Below, one piece after another: positions 28,422 to 39,440 of a stretch of DNA of 64,000 nucleotides. The number at the start of each line of letters is the position of its first letter. Positions within the stretch are counted from its first letter, which is position 1. The translations under genes and the position numbers were made by a program. Source of the DNA: Pythium myriotylum (lineage: Eukaryota; Oomycota; Peronosporomycetes; Pythiales; Pythiaceae); the NCBI GenBank assembly GCA_023091665.1, contig JALJCQ010000023.1, forward strand, positions 434,001 to 498,000. The letters run 5' to 3'. Under the pieces are notes generated by a model, which worked only from the letters and a program-made list of their open reading frames with translations, was not told the DNA's origin and did not search any database.

Positions 28422-28683
28422 CATGGGAGTCCGTTTACCCCGGCGGCAGCTCAATAAGGAAGTGGATTAACGGTCTCGGGCTATTGTAGATGAAAAGACG
28501 GACGGTGATGAGTAATCGACAGTGTGTTGAAGGACTTCGGATAAAGAGAACATGCAAGAGTCCGTAGCAATGTGATTCTGACTGCGGGAATGAGTTGCCG
28601 TTTAGCAGTTGCTGAGATCTTGTTAAATTCTCTCTCCGAACTTATCTTAACAAATCCCAGGCTGATGAGGACGCACTCAGGAC

Positions 28684-30286
28684 TCATTCACCAACTGCAA
28701 ACTTCAGTGCAAACTCTGTTGGTATGGCGCCAAACAGCTCTGGTACTTGTTCAACAACCTTCAGCAAGTCGGTGTAGCAATCCTTTAAGGAGCTGCCGCT
28801 GCCGCTGCAGCAAAGCATAGAGTTTTCTATTGCGTGGAGGAGTGTCACACACGGCCACGGCTTGATGTACGCGAAAATTATCGGGTCCGAATAGTGCTTC
28901 CGTTTTATCTCACACAACAACAGAACTACTCGGATTCCACACAGCACTAGGGCCGGATTCTCGCAGTGGCGTTGAAGTGCATCCAACACGCGTCTCTGTA
29001 GACCCCCCATCGCTAGTTTTTTCACAACGTCAACGCGATGACACATAACCAGAAGTCCGCGGAGAAAGCGTTCTTGCAACGCTTGATCTCCAGGTAGATG
29101 ATCCATCGTTTCAACAGCCTCACACTTGACAGCACATTGCTTCTCAGCGACACTTAGCTCACGAAGCTGCTCAGCATGGACGCGGAGCAGACGTTCTGAT
29201 CTCTTTTTGAGATTCGCTATGTCTGCTGTCGTCGTGTCGACTCGCCGAGTCATCGACGACGCCATGTTCACGGCCTTCTCGATCTCAGCCTCGATAAGCG
29301 CCATTCGTGGACCGTGTGATCGAATAGACGATTCTGCCTCACAAACCGACTGGGCGGTCCATTGAATCTGCCTTTCCAAACTAGCTTCGTGTCGAACGCA
29401 CGCCTCAAGGCAGTCGGCCGCATTCTCCCTCTCGACGATGATCGACTCCGAGGTATATTTGGTCTTGGCCACGACGTCGTCAAGCGCTTTCGTCTGGTCT
29501 TCTAGTTTCGCAATCCGTTGTTCCAGCCTAAACACATTGTTCTGCAATGGACATGCAACAGCGGGATACAAGACGTCTGTCCATGTGATCGTATCGACGG
29601 CCCGAATCCCTTTCTTGTCTGCGACATCGATCTTGGCGCCGGCCTCGAGCAACAGCTTCACAATGGGCTGTAGATGACACCGTCTGATCAAAGATTCCCG
29701 TATGCGAGATGTTCGAGGGTCTACACTCACAATGTTGACCTTCGCCGCCGCCAGATGCAGCAGAGTCTTCCCATCCTATGCAAGGTGCGACAGCGGTGTG
29801 AGTGTATCCATCCTATCTTCGCCCGAGGTGGGTTCACTGGTGTGCGACATGGTGCGCCCCTCGGCGTCCTCCATCTCCTCCTCGTGATTACAGGTCGTAC
29901 CTTGAGGACAGGTGCATTGAGGTTGCATGTCGCGCCAAGTGAGCGTAGGACAACTTCCGCGATTCGCTGCTTCCCGTGCGGGCGTGGGACACAGGCTCTA
30001 TGAGAAAATCGCTCGGTGGGGGGGCCTGGGACATACGGCTCCACGGCCCTTTTCAGCCCAGAGACGAACCCACCGTATTCTCGCCCGCAATCGCGAGCTG
30101 AAGAAGAGCGAGCTGGCCCGTATGCTGAAGTGGATTCAGAACAGACAGAGCGTGGTGGTGAGTCTACTGTTCCAGCGAATTGTCCCGGCCCCCAAGCAGG
30201 TCCGGTACCGAGAGCTTTGGTATCTCGCAATCGCCTTTCCCGTCGAGAGCTTGCAGCTCGGCGAAAATGGAAGCGGGCGAACTCAT
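28684..30286 (-). CDS. Ankyrin-repeat and coiled-coil protein (5' exons unresolved)
   Basis: Clear exons on the minus strand are 28684-29667, 29731-29775, and one ending at 29901. Splicing joins QRIAEVVLRSLGA...NAPVLK to DGKTLLHLAAAKVNI and then PIVKLLLEAGAKIDVADKKG, giving two consecutive ankyrin repeats in phase. After them comes a coiled coil (LEQRIAKLEDQTKALDDVV and on) and a helical armadillo-like C-terminal region with GIRVVLLLCEI. The first exon may start at the ATG at 30286 (MSSPASIFAELQALDGKG), but the splice between it and the ankyrin exons was not resolved. Function unknown; such proteins are scaffolds. Confidence 0.65.
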
Positions 30287-31814
30287 GGTGGTTGATGGCG
30301 GTGGAGTGATCCCACGCGCCGCCTGTGAATCGTAATCGGGGCCGTTTTTGTCGGCCTCGACCCTTCGAGTCCTCATGTTCCCACACAATGCTACACTGTA
30401 CTTCAACACCATCACTCCAGCGCGTGTTCGGACAGGCGAGCTGGGACCAGAAGCAGGTCAACTCTGTGTCGTGCGGTCTGTTGCGCCCGTGTTTTCCCAC
30501 CCGCGATGTCCGACCATGGACAGCCCCCGCCGGATTTTGCCACAAGCAAAGGGGGTGGCTTCGGCTGCATGGAGGGGTGGCATCGACCAGCATCCGGTTG
30601 GCGTGGGCTTATGAGTCCTCTCTTGTGGAGGGGACAAGCGTGGTGAGTCCTTGTCTCACTCCCGTGGAGAGGCGTGACACGCCTTTGGATGGGGCAGTCG
30701 AGAGTTCAGCACATGGCATTTGTGGCGGCTCGAGTCTTGATTACCTCGTGCCCGAGGTAATCACGACTCTCTAATACTGTAACCTGTAGTGTTCAGCATC
30801 TGAAGGACCAGTTTCTTGTGGAGGAACAGACTGGTCCTCTTGCTGTGATTAGCACCCGGAGAGGCACCACCAATCCAAGTGGACCGATTTTTGGGCACCC
30901 ACAATGCGCGAATCTCGGAAGGTGCCCCATCCAATTTCTTTGAGACATGCGCTCGCGAGTCTGACGCTTCAAGACGGCGAGTCGCCTGACTCTGTCGACC
31001 CTGTTTAGTAACACCTCCAATTGGACGCGACTGCCACGAGGTGTTTTGTGTTGCAGCGCGCGTGCTTTCTATACGTCGGAAATGCAGTGTGGAGCTCAGT
31101 CCCACAGCAGGATCCTACTGTGGGCTGGTAAAAAGCCCAGCAACTTCTGATGAGCTCCGCCTCTTGACATCAGGCGCAGTGGGACTCGCGGCGGCGCATC
31201 CGTGCTCCACGGCGAATATGCGTGTTAGACCAGGAGCCATGTCGTACCGTAGTGACGGAGCCTTCTCGCTCTTTCCGAATGCTTTGAGGTTTACGCCTGC
31301 CTCGGCTTTGCAATGGCCAGTTTGGGGCGCGCAAACTTCTTTTTTCGGTCGGTCGACCATGCTCTTGATCTCGCCAAGGGGAGTTTCCGACGCAGCAGCT
31401 GGGCTTCAGTCGCCACGCCGCGTGTGGCGGTGTCGCTCTTTTTCAGGCGAGGAGCTCAGCATGCTGCTGCCTACACGCGGTTAAGTCCCTAAATCCAGTA
31501 GGTTCACGTGCGCGACACACATGAGCAACCTTCCTTCCTCCCAACCAAGCACTACCGCCCTTTCTGTGTGGCTTGCTTGTCAATGTTCAACGACGTACGC
31601 GGGGAGGGAGAGAGACTCATCGGGACGGGCGGCTGCTCCACAGAGGCGTCACAGCCGGATGGGCCTGCGCGACGCGATCCTCGCGCTGCTCTGACAGCTT
31701 CCTGTCATCATCGAGAAAGACCGTTGCCTCTGCCGCCAGTCCGATCCAGTTCACAATCTGCCTCCTACTGAGCAATCCGCACACAATTCGCTATCTGTAG
31801 CAACCCACAGAGCC
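30287..31814. other. Gene-poor stretch with hairpins, no gene recognised
   Basis: Open frames such as 30325-30774 (plus) and 30761-31105 (minus) have low-complexity or random composition and no domain. The stretch includes two strong inverted repeats at 30732-30838 (listed separately). It might contain remnants of a decayed mobile element, but I cannot name one. Confidence 0.35.
30732..30838. repeat. Two adjacent hairpins
   Basis: The first has 17-nt arms (30732-30748 and 30753-30769, core GATTACCTCG/CGAGGTAATC) with one mismatch and a 4-nt loop. The second has 9-bp perfect arms AGGACCAGT/ACTGGTCCT at 30804-30812 and 30830-30838 with a 17-nt loop. Confidence 0.7.
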
Positions 31815-32369
31815 ATGGAAGCCTCCGCCTTCAGCCCGCGCCACCACCTCGACCACGATGACAGCGACAAGCCGGTTGCTCGTGGTATCTGGTCTGAGCT
31901 CGAGCATGAGCGATTCCTCGAAGCCATGAAGGCATACCCGCTTGGCCCTTGGCGAACTATCGCTGACCACGTTGGGACGCGTTCCATCAAGCAAGTTCAG
32001 ACCCATGCACAGAAGTACCAGCAAAAGGTCGCGCGCCGCCAGCGAGGCCTGCGAAAGCAGAAGAAGCGCGTTGCTCGACCAGAGCACCGTGTCGACCAAG
32101 CGGCCGCCGGCTTCATCGTGCGCAAACCCCTCACGACCGAACGCTTTGCTGCTCCCAGTTCGCCGTCGTCATTTGAAGAACTACTCCACGATGCTTCTGT
32201 CACAAAGCCTTTGGAGTCTGATGTAGAGGCCGATCTTAGCGTGCTCCTCGGTGCGATTGAACCGCTTCCATTCTCAACATCACGCGGCGAAGACCCATTC
32301 GCGTTTGATGCAGGAGTGCACCAGCGGGAGCTCCACGAGTCTCTCCAGCTCTTCCTCACTTGCGTTTAA
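31815..32369 (+). CDS. Single-MYB SHAQKYF-class transcription factor (paralogue 1)
   Basis: 184 residues, intronless. One MYB repeat: GIWSELEHERFLEAMKAYPL, GPWRTIADHVGTRSIKQVQT, HAQKYQQKVARR, in which THAQKY is the diagnostic third-helix signature of the CCA1/LHY/REVEILLE-type MYBs. A basic stretch follows (RGLRKQKKR). The C-terminus carries LHESLQLFL, a weaker version of a motif shared with the two other MYB genes here. SHAQKYF MYBs bind GATA-like or evening-element-like DNA; in oomycetes members of the family are known regulators of sporulation. Confidence 0.9.
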   Translation: MEASAFSPRHHLDHDDSDKPVARGIWSELEHERFLEAMKAYPLGPWRTIADHVGTRSIKQVQTHAQKYQQKVARRQRGLRKQKKRVARPEHRVDQAAAGFIVRKPLTTERFAAPSSPSSFEELLHDASVTKPLESDVEADLSVLLGAIEPLPFSTSRGEDPFAFDAGVHQRELHESLQLFLTCV

Positions 32370-34340
32370 GTCGAGTCTGCTACCCCTCTAGTAGGAGTTC
32401 CTGCAGCGAGTAGCTCCTTAGTCTATGGAATCTATTTATTCTTAGCTCCACCACATGAGCCTTCATCATCTTTCTCCTTCAACAGCCCAGGCGAGCCATT
32501 TGGCTTGGATCGACTTCGCGCCAACCGCGCCACCAATGTTGACGTCCGCCGTGTCTGTCGTGCCATAACGTCGACAAGGCATCACGAGCAGACGACTCGC
32601 GGATCCCCGTGTCGAGGGGCTATTGCGTTACAGAGTCTGTGTTCAGTGGAGCTAGTCTCTTCTGTCGCCATTCGCAGGCAAGTCCAACGCAACGTGCCGT
32701 GATCGACCCTCATATTGCAACTTCAACTCCAGGAAAAGCACTCTATTGCCTTCACCAAACACCCTTAATGAGAAACTCTTCCAATCAACATTGCTTGTTG
32801 GCTCGGATGCAAATGTTCTTGCGTCCCGCATCTCATTGAAGTCGGCTACTGCGCGTGCGCAGAACAGCCATTGTCATCAATCGTTGCGCGCCTGTGATGA
32901 CCCTGGACCTTCACTCCTGAGTGGCTAGGCCGGAGTACTCATCGTGGAGACCAAACGGACCCAGAAAGGAGAAGCAGGTCGACACAGAGAGCGCCAGGGG
33001 AGGGAAGGAAGATTGCGCACCGAATACAGCACCCGCGCACTCCCCGCCCACACCTGAGCTGCGATATGCGGGTGCCGCGCCCATGCCCCCCCCCCCCCCC
33101 GCCTGGTGGGGGCGTTGGAGCCGAGTCCTGCGGTACCGGTTCACAGTTGTCGCAGTGAGCCATTTGTGTGCCACTGTGCCAATGCGTCACTCTGCAGAGT
33201 CTGCAACGCAACCAGTTCAAGGGTCTCGGGTGGCACACCCTGCACGTCTCGAGAGAAGCGTTCAGCGTGTCGATTCGCTACAGTATTCACGGTACCGTAC
33301 TGCAGAATGTACGGTGGAGCTAGTCTGAACAGGTCGACGGCGAGAGCAAAGAGCTTCGCGTCCTGTCGACCAACCCACCAGGATCTCTTCATGCCCGAAT
33401 ACTCGTGAAGGCAACCCTACAAACGTTAATGAGATCTATCCAGTGGCCTCCACGGAGCACGAGGGCGAGGTGTTCGAACATAAGCAATTAGGCGTAAGTT
33501 ACTGTACTCAACCGGATGCAGCGGCAGGGATCTGCTTCCCAGCGATTCAAACACTCAGACGGCAGAGCCCTGTCACTACGCTCAGAGAGCCAGTTCGGAT
33601 ACACCAAATTAGCGAGAAGAGCCGTGCGCGATGGACATTTTGAAAGTACAATTGGAGTCAGCTGTCGAATACTGATGCACTCCCCACTCGCTTTGATCAG
33701 ATCGCATTGTCTCTGTACGGTGAGAAGTGTCCAATTGGTACATAGCCTGGAATTCTGCTCGCGCTTTGTACTCATCGCTTGGGGGGGAAATGACAAAGCT
33801 CTGGCTCGTCTGGCAGGATCCCGGCAAAGTGGGTTCAGAATCAACTTCTCACAACTCGACAAGGGGAAGCTGCGCATGGACACGAGTCGCTGAGGTCCCT
33901 TGGACTTGTGGCTTCGGCGTCTGCGTCTGTGCGCGATTGCGGCAGAGGTCTTGTACAGCATGGTTGATGGTGACGCGTTTGGAAAGCCACGTTCTCACGG
34001 TTGTTCGTACCGGACGGGACGGTGCATTGCGTGCAGTCCTGGAGAACGCTCTGACTTGTTAGAATCTGTTTTTGCAATTGAATTGTTTGGGCAAGTTGTG
34101 TTGAAATGGAGGCTCAGCAGTACATACTGCAGATACTGTACTGCGCTCAAGAACGAGCCGAGGGGGAGGTCACTGAGATGAGCTTCCGCATTAGAACAAG
34201 ATGAGGTCCGCATCCCCGTCATGTAGAGGAGTGAAAACCCGTTCGCAAAGACTGCAATAACATGGATGGAACTCTCGACAGACGCATTCTATTGATGATA
34301 CCGTAGATAATATGTTACAGAAATAGTAGGTGGACCCTTT
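32370..34340. other. About 2 kb without a recognisable gene
   Basis: It lies between MYB paralogues 1 and 2. Several short frames are open on both strands (for example 33141-33392 and 33488-33961, minus; 33516-33893, plus), with no family I recognise. It includes a C15 homopolymer at 33086-33100. Confidence 0.35.
33086..33100 (+). repeat. C15 homopolymer
   Basis: Fifteen consecutive C between ATG and GCCTGG. The length may be a sequencing estimate. Confidence 0.85.
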
Positions 34341-35126
34341 CTAGTTGACAATCGACAAATACTCGATGAAGAAGTCCAGTGACTCTCCCAATGTGGGCAA
34401 TCCCGCCGGAACCTCCGACAAGCCATCCTTATCATCGATCAAGTCGATGGTCTTGTCGGTGATTTCATCGAGGTAGAGCCATCCGGGGCTCAGCTCGGAG
34501 AGATGCAGAGGCGCAAGGTTGATGCAATCAGCACCAATAGGTGATGGTTCCTCAAGGAGCGACGTGAAGGATTGCTTTGGAACAGCACTCACTTTTGATG
34601 GTGCCAAAGGCGAGGAGACGCAAATGTCGAAAGTGTGCTTCGGGGAGTGGCTGGTCAAGCTGTCCGTGTCGCTCTCGTCATTCGAGTCGGAGTCCATACT
34701 CTCCTTGTCCGTGTGCGTTTGCGAGGCAGTGGGGCTAGAAAGAGTGGGCTTCGTGTGTTCTCCATCCTCACTCTTACGCTTGCGAAGCTTGCCGTATGTG
34801 CCCATAACAACGCGGTGGCCAATCTCCTCGTCGCTCTCCTCTCCCTTGCGCTTTGGCTTGCGCAGTCCACGCATGCGACGAACCACTTTCTCTTGATATT
34901 TCTGTGCGTGGGTCTGAACCTGGCGCACAGAGCGCGTGACGACGTGGTCGGCGATGGCCTTCCACGGGCCCTTAGGGTAGAGCTTCATCGCCTCCAGGAA
35001 TCGATCGTGCTCATCAGCAGCCCACGTTCCTGTCGGGTGCATTGGCTCCGGCAGAGAGACTGTAGAGTACGGCGCAGACTGCTGTTGGCGCACTGCGCGG
35101 CTGCGCTTCATGTTCTTGGTCGCCAT
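34341..35126 (-). CDS. Single-MYB SHAQKYF-class transcription factor (paralogue 2)
   Basis: 261 residues from the ATG at 35126 (MATKNMKRSRAVRQQQ); an in-frame ATG 81 nt upstream (35207) adds an unlikely lead. The MYB repeat reads GTWAADEHDRFLEAMKLYPK, GPWKAIADHVVTRSVRQVQT, HAQKYQEKVVRR. A Lys/Arg-rich stretch and a Ser/Asp-rich acidic region follow, consistent with nuclear import and activation. The C-terminus contains LPTLGESLDFFIEYLS, nearly the same as in paralogue 3. Intronless. Confidence 0.9.
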   Translation of the reverse strand: MATKNMKRSRAVRQQQSAPYSTVSLPEPMHPTGTWAADEHDRFLEAMKLYPKGPWKAIADHVVTRSVRQVQTHAQKYQEKVVRRMRGLRKPKRKGEESDEEIGHRVVMGTYGKLRKRKSEDGEHTKPTLSSPTASQTHTDKESMDSDSNDESDTDSLTSHSPKHTFDICVSSPLAPSKVSAVPKQSFTSLLEEPSPIGADCINLAPLHLSELSPGWLYLDEITDKTIDLIDDKDGLSEVPAGLPTLGESLDFFIEYLSIVN

Positions 35127-35451
35127 ATCGATTGAAGCAGGAGAGGGCGTGTTTGAAGAACTGCGCCAATTGCAAAGTGAGACCCGTCGGAGCCGCTCCA
35201 ACAGCAAGGTTCCTGCCCAGTTTCTCTTTGAGTATGGTCCAGCTGGAGAGAGTGCAGATCAAGTGACCATCGAAGTGAGCTGGGAAGATCGGCCAGAACT
35301 GGGCCTGCGCTTGAACCGCATGGATCGACTGTCCCGTACAGGGTGTACCACAATGGCTCCAACTCAACGGGGATTCGTGGTTTGCTCAGCTGAGCTTTGA
35401 CGTGTCATAATCGACGCAAACCATCCCCCTTTCTGCCGATCGAAAGACGCG

Positions 35452-35484
<33 letters not shown>

Positions 35485-38400
35485 TCCGCCAGTGAGCAAA
35501 GGGGATCCACAACTTGAATTGTGGTAAACGCCTGCCAAATAATGGATTTGTATAACCAGATGCACAGAAAGAAAATAGATCGAGTGGCGCTGAAAAGACC
35601 GACTGTAAACGAAACCAACTGGTCCTTTTACGGACCCTAAAACAGACGCCCAGAATCGATCTTTTCGTACTGTAGCTTGCATTCGGTGAGAAGCTCTCGG
35701 GGAGAATTCTGCGGTATCCGGCAAAGCTTTGTCACATAGGCAAGCGCACTAAGCACTCCATAATCTGCCCAGATGAATCATTTACCAGCAGTACGGCTGT
35801 TTCTCCACCAACACGTTTCCACAATTCCGTCCGGTCCCTCCACATTCTCGGTGGCAGCCATTATCGGCGCGGGGCAGCGACAGTCGCAGCATGTGATGTC
35901 TGCCCCGCCATAAGATTCGTGCCAACGCTGTCTGCCCTCCACGAAAGAATCCATGGCGATTCGGAGCCGAATCCTGGAGATCCGCAGTCAGTGACGTTTT
36001 TTGCGGTGGCGCTGAGCCCCTCGCCTTTTCGAATCTTTTCATACGGAGACGAGTCGCGTGACGATCGACTCTGTTGGGGACCACATTGATCACCACGGTA
36101 GAAGCTTGCGGCGTGGTGAGAGAAAGGTCGACGGGCAGTCGTCGTCGGGCCAAGAGACTGTCGATTCGCTCAGGAGTTGACCAGATCGGGATGCTTGTCA
36201 CACAGAAAGGGAAGGAATAAAGCCCGTTGGTGTCGGGAAATTTTACCAGATAAAGGTTTGCTCCAGGCTGCGGATCTGTTTCTTGTTGTCTACTTTAGCT
36301 CCTTCACGCACTGGGATGTCTAGAAAGGGTTGGTGGACAACTTAACTCTCGGCGTGGTGGCTTGTAGACGTGCTCTCAACTGGGGTGATTAGTGGTGCGG
36401 ATCCACACAATATGGATACTACAACCCAAGAGACAAGGAGTAAAATGCGTGGCTCCTTGTAATGGTGCAACTCCGCCAAAAATGACGACGTTGTACAGAG
36501 ACTGTCCAGGTTCCCAGACGGTGCGGAGAGCAGACGGGCTTATGTTGAGTGACTAGAGGGCTCGCTGCGCAGTAACGTGCACATTGTGATCGCGAGACCA
36601 GCAGGCGTTTTGCGTGGCAAACTCCGATACTTTTACACAACAGCCATTCGAGCACTGTACAGCCCTCTATGGTCTGAATTTAACTAAGGCGGTGGGAAGG
36701 TCTCGCCTATCCGCGCCTTCTGCAAGCGCGAACAAACGATCGAGAGAAACGCTGTGGGATAGACTCGAGGTTGTGTACGGAACACGGAGATGCTCTTGCC
36801 CCTCGAAAAGCTCGTGATTAGCCCTGTTTGGAGATGTCGCTCTCCTTTGTGGGTCCAGCACGGACATCCGTAGAGTCGCATAGGCTAAAGTGCACACCGA
36901 ACGGGCCGCGCAACTTTGGCTGACGGGGTGACGAGGATGGTCGCCGTCGGAGAATTCAGAGATTTTAACTGGTCCGATCCGAGCCAACAAAGACCGAAAA
37001 AAATGCCAGAGATAGGACAAAAGTGTAGAGCCTGGTCGAGTCGAGGAGGAGGCGGACAGTGGGGGAGTACCGTAATGTGTGAGTTTCCACTTTGGCGACG
37101 TTGGTGGAACGCCGCCTGGGGCGAGCGCCGCCCGTCTCGTTTGCTTGCCCAGATTCTCGGGAAAGGAGGTGCTTTGCTTGATGCATTGATGTCTCGCGCG
37201 TGTCAAAAATGAGGTCTCACAAGTCCCTGTGCGTATTCATTGGAGCGGTCCCTGTAGTTGATCTGTGTATCTGTGTAGGAGCGACGTCTGCTTCCCATCC
37301 CTGTGATCGGGACTGGACCGTCCCCATCGCGACAGCCTCTTGTCGAGAACCATTGTTGGTCGACATAGATGCAGCCACCTGATCTGAGAGCCGGAGGTTA
37401 GCTCCCGCACTGCCATACAATTACCAAGAGTAATCGGTTCGTTCTAGTAAAATGTGGAGGAGCTGATACCACAGTTGGGAGCAACTTCACGTTGAAGTGT
37501 ACCCTCAGAAAAAAATCGAAGCCGCCTAGAGAGCTCAGCCTCTGACCCGAATCTCGACGGCTTCCACTCTCTCTTGGCGAGTCCGCGTGTTGTGGAGCTC
37601 GGAGTCAGTCCCAAGAGCGAGCGAATGATTTGAGTCTTTGGGTCTATCCCATAGAGAGTCAGCGATTGCGACACCAGGGTTTTGCTTGGATTGGGGACGA
37701 TGTCGGAGTTTCCGAACTCTTTCCTGCGGACACCATTGTCGCGACCAGACGGTCTCATGCGTACAGCGCTCGCGGCCGAGTGACTAGATCCGCAACGCTC
37801 GTTCTTTCGCACACACGAATCCATCACGGTCACAGCTTGGCGTGATGTCCGAAGTCGAACTAGATCAGACCTGAGCAGCCCCTCACTGCAAGTTGCAAAG
37901 CGGCCGAGCGTCTTGTCGTCGAGAGCCTCTTTCCTTGATGCCACAGTGCAAGCCCACTTCCAAGTAAACACAGGCCCGTGGCCTGCAACGGCGATCAGAA
38001 ACAACAGGTCCTGTGGAAGAACTGCTCGTTGAACAAGAAGACCTTTGCCACTGGCGTCGCCGCGTTGCGCTTCCTGCACGTTGGATGGTTCCAGGTCTAG
38101 CACGATATTTCTATGCTGCGCGTAACGGTATCGTCGCGAATGCCATCATGTGGGGGCGTTACGACGATGTACTATCTGCGAGCTTGTAAAGAGACGACCA
38201 GAGATCTACTCGGCTGCCCATGCTGGAATTACTCCTGTTCGCGAAGAACATACAGTCTGGCAGCATGACATGATTGCCGCCGTCGTCGTTGCGCTCCCCA
38301 ATGGTTCCCTTGACGAATCCGTCGTTGGTGACCCCGACATGCGGTTGGACGAACAACGCGACGAGCGTGTATATGAGAAACTACCGAGTAGGACCCGTCT

Positions 38401-38792
38401 GTTAGGTACATGCCTTGATATCTACAAGGCCCTCGCGTTTGGGCGAGCGAGCTCTGAAGGGTCCTCTACGCAACCTTCGTGATGACGCTCTGAGCTACCT
38501 CCTCGGGGCTTCGAGCTAATGACTCTACGGCACCTTCCCTTAGCTTCCCGTTGGCAACGGGTGGAGCAGCCAATGCCCGCTTGAGATATCTTGGAAGGCA
38601 TGGTGCAAGTGGGACATTGAGTCAATTTCGCTGCCACCTTGTCCAATTCTCCGTTGTGTCTATTGCCTTGCGCAACCAACCCGTCACTCAGTCTAAGGCA
38701 ATATAAGGCAATAACGCGCGATGATTGATCTCGAGGCATTTATTCACGGCCATTAAATGTGTGTGGGGGATGATTGTGATGATGAGAATAAT
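35127..38792. other. About 3.7 kb gene-poor stretch with a CT microsatellite
   Basis: It lies between MYB paralogues 2 and 3. Longer open frames (36667-37206 and 37444-38103, minus; 38150-38482, plus) overlap each other in opposite senses, lack domains and have mixed composition. I treat them as chance or as remnants. A CT repeat lies at 35452-35485. Confidence 0.35.
35452..35485. repeat. CT microsatellite
   Basis: A near-perfect run of CT dinucleotides, interrupted once by TTT, about 330 bp upstream of MYB paralogue 2. Confidence 0.9.
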
Positions 38793-39440
38793 TCACACAC
38801 CAAACTGATAGATAAAGTAGTCCAGCGACTCGTCGAGTGAGGGTAGAGCAGCCATTTGAAACGGCTCATGGGTCGTCTGGGTCGGCATCGACGAAGCGCC
38901 GAGCAGTAAACTCTGAAAACCACCGACACTAGCTGGAGAAGGAGGTGGAGATGGAGATGATGTGTCGCTCCGGTGTGGTGATGAAGACGGCGAGTCGCTG
39001 AAAGTGAGGCTCTCGTTGTGTTGCTGGAAGAGGTCGGCACGGACAGGCGAGGTTGCTCGCTCCTGCTCCTTTTTCTTCTTGCGGGCGGTCACGGCGGCGG
39101 CGGATCGGCTCAAAAGCTTGCCAGGGATCTTGGGAACTACGCGATGACCACTCGCGTTCAGGGCAGGCTCGCTAGGCTCGCGGCTTCGCCGAAGCTTAGC
39201 CTTGCCGAGTTGGTGGCGCTCGACCTTGGCGGCGTATTTCTGCGCGTGGGAATGAACCTGTCGCACTGATCGCGTGCCGACAATCTCGGCGATGGCGCTC
39301 CATGGGCCCATGGGAAATCGAGCCATGCCTTCAAGGAACCGGTCGTGCTCCTCGGCGGTCCAGACACCGCTCGCTTTTGGCTCGCTCGCCGATGAGGGCG
39401 ATTGGTTGTGCATGGTGTTTGTCTGGAACTGGAGATCCAT
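38793..39440 (-). CDS. Single-MYB SHAQKYF-class transcription factor (paralogue 3)
   Basis: 215 residues, intronless. The MYB repeat reads GVWTAEEHDRFLEGMARFPM, GPWSAIAEIVGTRSVRQVHS, HAQKYAAKVERH; this copy has the exact SHAQKY variant. A basic region (ARKKKKEQE) and a Ser/Pro-rich linker lead to a C-terminal LPSLDESLDYFIYQFG, which corresponds to LPTLGESLDFFIEYLS of paralogue 2. Four CCTTGGAC-type half sites in inverted pairs lie 105-215 bp upstream. It is probably a nuclear regulator. Confidence 0.9.
   Translation of the reverse strand: MDLQFQTNTMHNQSPSSASEPKASGVWTAEEHDRFLEGMARFPMGPWSAIAEIVGTRSVRQVHSHAQKYAAKVERHQLGKAKLRRSREPSEPALNASGHRVVPKIPGKLLSRSAAAVTARKKKKEQERATSPVRADLFQQHNESLTFSDSPSSSPHRSDTSSPSPPPSPASVGGFQSLLLGASSMPTQTTHEPFQMAALPSLDESLDYFIYQFGV

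Noticed and set aside
30325..31105. Possible retroelement remnant on either strand
   Set aside because: A short similarity to the LTR terminus (GTGATTAGCAC near 30845) is the only link; no protein motif or duplication supports it.
36667..38482. Coding genes in the gene-poor stretch
   Set aside because: Overlapping frames in opposite senses, no domain, no conserved splice pattern.
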